A stretch of DNA of 64,000 bases from Carnobacterium divergens (GTDB taxonomy: Bacteria; Bacillota; Bacilli; Lactobacillales; Carnobacteriaceae): the NCBI RefSeq assembly GCF_900258435.1, contig NZ_LT992558.1:1315246-1379245 (forward strand). The letters are read 5' to 3'. A program made the position numbers and the translations under genes. Positions 61,509-64,000 of this stretch are shown in pieces. Positions within the stretch are counted from its first letter, which is position 1. Each line of letters starts with the position of its first letter. Below the pieces are notes generated by a model. The model saw only the letters and a list, made by a program, of their open reading frames with translations. It ran no database searches and was not told the origin of the DNA.

Positions 61509-63410
61509 ATGAAGCAACAAACAAATGAAAAAATCCAATTAACCACACTATTAGAAAAAGTAAAAAGCTATACCGTCAGCTCACTTGGTAAAAAAAGATT
61601 AGATACGTTGGAGCCAACGGCTAATTTAACAGTTGTCAAGCGTCGTTTAAACGAAACAGCAGAAGGAAGAACACTACTAGATGCGAAGTTACACATGCCG
61701 TTTATGGGCTTAGGAATGATTGATCACCTAGTTACGCAATTAGAAAAAGGCCTTGTATTAGATGCTGGAGAATTGATAGAATGCGCTGATTTTTTAAGAA
61801 GCTGTCGTCTAATCAAGCAATTTATGGAAAAAAATGACTCATTAGCACCTTTACTAGCAACTTACAGCCAATCAATGGAAACTTTTTTATTGATTGAAGA
61901 AGACATTTATTTTTCAATCAAAAATGGTCAGATAGATTCAGAAGCAAGTAAAGAATTGAAAAAAATTCGCCGTTTAATTGCTGAAAGAGAAAGTAAAATT
62001 AACGAACGATTGAACAAATTTTTAAAAAATAAAATGAATCAGCCGTATATCCAAGAATTTTTTGTTAGCAAAAAAAATGAACGGTTTACAATTCCAATTA
62101 AAGCATCTTATAAAAATCAGGTAGCTGGAACAATCGTAGAAACGAGTAGCAAAGGTACGACGGTTTTCATCGAACCTACCAGTGTGAGTAAGTTGAATGA
62201 TGAAATTTTTGAATTAAAAATGGCAGAAGCCACTGAAACGTATCAAATTTTAGCAACTTTATCAGGCTTAATTTTAGAAAATCTGCAATCAATCAACATT
62301 AATTTAGAACTCATTGCAGAATATGACTTGATTTTTGCTCGAGCGAAATACAGTCGTGAAATAAATGGCATTACGCCAAAGCTCAACACAGAAGGGTATA
62401 TCCATTTAATCGATGCCAAGCATCCGCTGTTAGGTGAAGAAGCCATTCCGCTTAATTTTAAAGTAGGAAAAGAGTACCGAGGATTGGTTATTACAGGTCC
62501 GAACGCTGGCGGGAAAACCGTGGTTTTAAAAACAGTCGGACTCCTATCACTTGCGACAGCATACGGGTTACAAATAGCAGCAACCGAAGGAACTGAAATG
62601 GCTTTATTTGACCAAATATTTGTGGAAATTGGGGACAGTCAGAGCTTAGAAAATGCCTTGAGTACCTTTTCAGCTCATATTAAAAGTATCGCTGAAATGA
62701 TGGAAGTAGCCCAACCCAACAGCCTGCTTTTATTTGATGAAATTGGTAGTGGGACAGAACCAAATGAAGGAGCAGCATTGGCAATCGCTATTTTAGAAGA
62801 GTTTTACCAAAGAGGCTGTATCGTTGTTGCAACGACCCATTACGGCGAAATTAAACGTTATTCAGAAGAGCATCCTGATTTTATGAATGCGGCTATGGCT
62901 TTTAATCAAGATACGATTACGCCTTTGTATCAATTAATTATTGGAGAATCTGGTGAGAGTAACGCCTTGTGGATTGCAAAAAAAATGAAATTGAAGCCAA
63001 GTGTTATCGAGCAAGCACATTTATATCAAACATCAAAAGCGTATAACGTCGAAAAAAAATCATTTTCAATAAATAAAAAGAGCAAGGAAGAAGATACAAT
63101 CATTACAAAAGAAACCGTGGATTTCAAAAAAGGAGACCGTGTTTTACTAACCGAAAAACAAAAAGCTGGGCTTATTTATTCTTATGATAAAAAACAAGAA
63201 AAAGCGACTGTTTATATTGAAGGTGAGCTGCTAGAAGTTCTTTCAAAGCGTTTAAAATTAGAAATTCCAGCGACAGAATTGTACCCAATGGACTACGATT
63301 TAGCAAGCCTCTTTGTTAGTTATAAGGAACGAAAAGAAGAGCATGACATTCAACGTGGATCAAAAAAAGCGTTAAAAAGAATTCATAAAGAAATCAAGAA
63401 ACAGCAATAA
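61509..63410 (+). CDS. MutS2-type ATPase lacking the Smr domain
   Basis: A 633-residue MutS2 relative. It has the coiled clamp region (about residues 150-290), Walker A TGPNAGGKTVVLKT (about 329-342), Walker B LLLFDEIGSGTEP (about 405-417), ATTHYGEIKRY and a KOW-like segment KKGDRVLL near residue 540. It ends in a basic tail. MutS2 is normally about 785 residues with a C-terminal Smr nuclease domain, which is absent here. MutS2 proteins are known to act on collided ribosomes and recombination. ATG 61509 follows AAGGAG; the open frame starts in the terminator T run. Confidence 0.88.
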   Translation: MKQQTNEKIQLTTLLEKVKSYTVSSLGKKRLDTLEPTANLTVVKRRLNETAEGRTLLDAKLHMPFMGLGMIDHLVTQLEKGLVLDAGELIECADFLRSCRLIKQFMEKNDSLAPLLATYSQSMETFLLIEEDIYFSIKNGQIDSEASKELKKIRRLIAERESKINERLNKFLKNKMNQPYIQEFFVSKKNERFTIPIKASYKNQVAGTIVETSSKGTTVFIEPTSVSKLNDEIFELKMAEATETYQILATLSGLILENLQSININLELIAEYDLIFARAKYSREINGITPKLNTEGYIHLIDAKHPLLGEEAIPLNFKVGKEYRGLVITGPNAGGKTVVLKTVGLLSLATAYGLQIAATEGTEMALFDQIFVEIGDSQSLENALSTFSAHIKSIAEMMEVAQPNSLLLFDEIGSGTEPNEGAALAIAILEEFYQRGCIVVATTHYGEIKRYSEEHPDFMNAAMAFNQDTITPLYQLIIGESGESNALWIAKKMKLKPSVIEQAHLYQTSKAYNVEKKSFSINKKSKEEDTIITKETVDFKKGDRVLLTEKQKAGLIYSYDKKQEKATVYIEGELLEVLSKRLKLEIPATELYPMDYDLASLFVSYKERKEEHDIQRGSKKALKRIHKEIKKQQ

Positions 63411-63453
63411 AAAACCAGTTGTCCTGCTGATTAGGGGACAACTGGTTTTCTGC
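63409..63453. terminator. Bidirectional terminator
   Basis: AAAACCAGTTGTCC with GGACAACTGGTTTT, A and T runs on the outside. It lies between the MutS2-like gene and convergent hxlR. Confidence 0.9.
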
Positions 63454-63458
63454 TATTT

Positions 63459-63836
63459 TTAGTCAATTTCAGGACAATCCGATTTTGATAATAGTGTGAC
63501 ATCATTGCCTTCTTCGGCAAGCTTTTGGACTCTGATTTCTCCCCATGAACAAAGCTGATCCAGAATAGTGCTAAGAGTAAGGCCATATGCACTTAATTCG
63601 TATTCGACTTTAGGTGGAACTTGTGAGTAGACGATGCGATTTACTATTTGATCACGTTCTAACTCACGCAATTGTTGTGTCAGCATTTTTTGAGTGATTC
63701 CTGGAATGGCTTTTTTTAATTCATTTGTGCGCATTTTTTGATGGCGTAGGTTACAGAGAATAATTGGTTTCCATTTTCCTCCAATTACTTCCATCGTTGC
63801 TTCAACACCAATATTATAAGTATACGTTGTTTTCAT
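63459..63836 (-). CDS. HxlR-family transcriptional regulator
   Basis: A 125-residue winged helix-turn-helix regulator. It has the HxlR features IGGKWKPIILCNL, RTNELKKAIPGITQKMLTQQLREL and PPKVEYELSAYG. It contains a Cys near residue 30 and one near the C-terminus; in relatives (YodB, HypR) a conserved Cys senses electrophiles. ATG 63836 follows GGAGG; the frame is open from 63848. It is divergent from a gene cut by the window end. Confidence 0.88.
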   Translation of the reverse strand: MKTTYTYNIGVEATMEVIGGKWKPIILCNLRHQKMRTNELKKAIPGITQKMLTQQLRELERDQIVNRIVYSQVPPKVEYELSAYGLTLSTILDQLCSWGEIRVQKLAEEGNDVTLLSKSDCPEID

Positions 63837-63865
63837 ATAAACCTCCACTGCTATATTGATTTTTC

Positions 63866-63955
63866 ATTATAGCATATTAAGGGGAGTAAGGTACAAAAAA
63901 GTACCTATAACACAAAAAAGTGCGTACTTGTAAAAAAGAATACCTACTCTATAAT
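63866..63955. promoter_or_regulatory. Divergent promoters with an HxlR-type operator
   Basis: Minus: TATAAT at 63866-63871. Plus: TTGTAA (63928-63933), 16 bp, TATAAT (63950-63955). Between them lies the perfect inverted repeat AGGTAC-AAAAAA-GTACCT (63889-63906), and the motif ACAAAAAAGT is repeated at 63911-63921. Confidence 0.65.
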
Positions 63956-63987
63956 AAGCATATAAACCGATCAGGGAGGCAATGAAG

Positions 63988-64000
63988 ATGGAAATGCAAC
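63988..64000 (+). CDS. Start of a gene cut by the window end
   Basis: AGGGAGG (63973-63979) is followed by three in-frame ATGs (63982, 63988, 63994). Only MEMQ can be read from 63988. It is divergent from hxlR and probably its target. The product is unknown. Confidence 0.5.

Overview
This is an AT-rich, low-GC Gram-positive chromosome segment. Its gene content and gene order point to Lactobacillales, most probably a Carnobacterium-like member of the Carnobacteriaceae; this assignment is inferred from families and synteny, not from any database match. The coding strand is mostly plus, operons are short and well separated by hairpin terminators, and I see no insertion sequence, prophage, CRISPR array or rRNA. 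The window reads as core genome rather than an island.

Layout. 0-5 kb: a small membrane protein and an oppBCDF peptide importer with no binding-protein gene in view. 5-15 kb: a block close to the Bacillus spx-yjb region: spxA, mecA, coiA, pepF, an SpxH/YjbH-like protein, a CYTH protein, relQ, nadK, an RluA-type pseudouridine synthase and mgtE. 15-31 kb: a secreted-type metallo-beta-lactamase-fold protein with a DUF3006 partner, peptidase, NADH oxidase, nuclease, CNNM/CBS protein, prfC, small orphan genes, a Ktr/Trk potassium channel subunit and CtsR-type clpE. 31-39 kb: ptsHI, a glycolipid cluster (two glycosyltransferases plus a flippase/synthase-like membrane protein), a beta-hydroxyacid dehydrogenase, an aminotransferase and ykuJ. 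39-51 kb: hom-thrC-thrB, ltaS, cutC, asnB, an aspartokinase, and niaR-niaX. 51-58 kb: glpQ-miaA-hflX-ynbB-like, glnR-glnA and tRNA-Arg(UCU). 58-64 kb: ltrA, a lysine permease behind a lysine riboswitch, a Smr-less MutS2 paralogue behind a long structured leader, and an HxlR regulator with a divergent gene cut by the window end.

How parts work together. SpxA, MecA and the SpxH-like protein are a stress regulator and ClpCP/ClpXP adaptors, and ClpE is a related unfoldase. The glycolipid cluster would make the lipid anchor on which LtaS builds lipoteichoic acid. Hom, ThrC, ThrB, AsnB and aspartokinase use aspartate-family carbon and nitrogen, while GlnR/GlnA, NiaR/NiaX and the lysine riboswitch sense glutamine, niacin and lysine.

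Regulatory DNA is unusually readable here: a streptococcal-type competence box before coiA, two CtsR operators on clpE, two NiaR-type sites on niaX, a GlnR box on glnRA, PerR/Fur-like boxes upstream of spxA and nox, and a complete L-box. The best candidate for something undescribed is the roughly 340-nt leader of the MutS2 paralogue (61137-61508). It has a strong promoter, a six-codon leader peptide with a good ribosome-binding site, a 14-bp perfect inverted repeat, an intrinsic terminator, a 16-of-17 long-range helix spanning that terminator, and a hairpin covering the ribosome-binding site of the gene. This is the architecture expected of ribosome-dependent attenuation, in front of a gene whose family (MutS2) is known to split stalled ribosomes.
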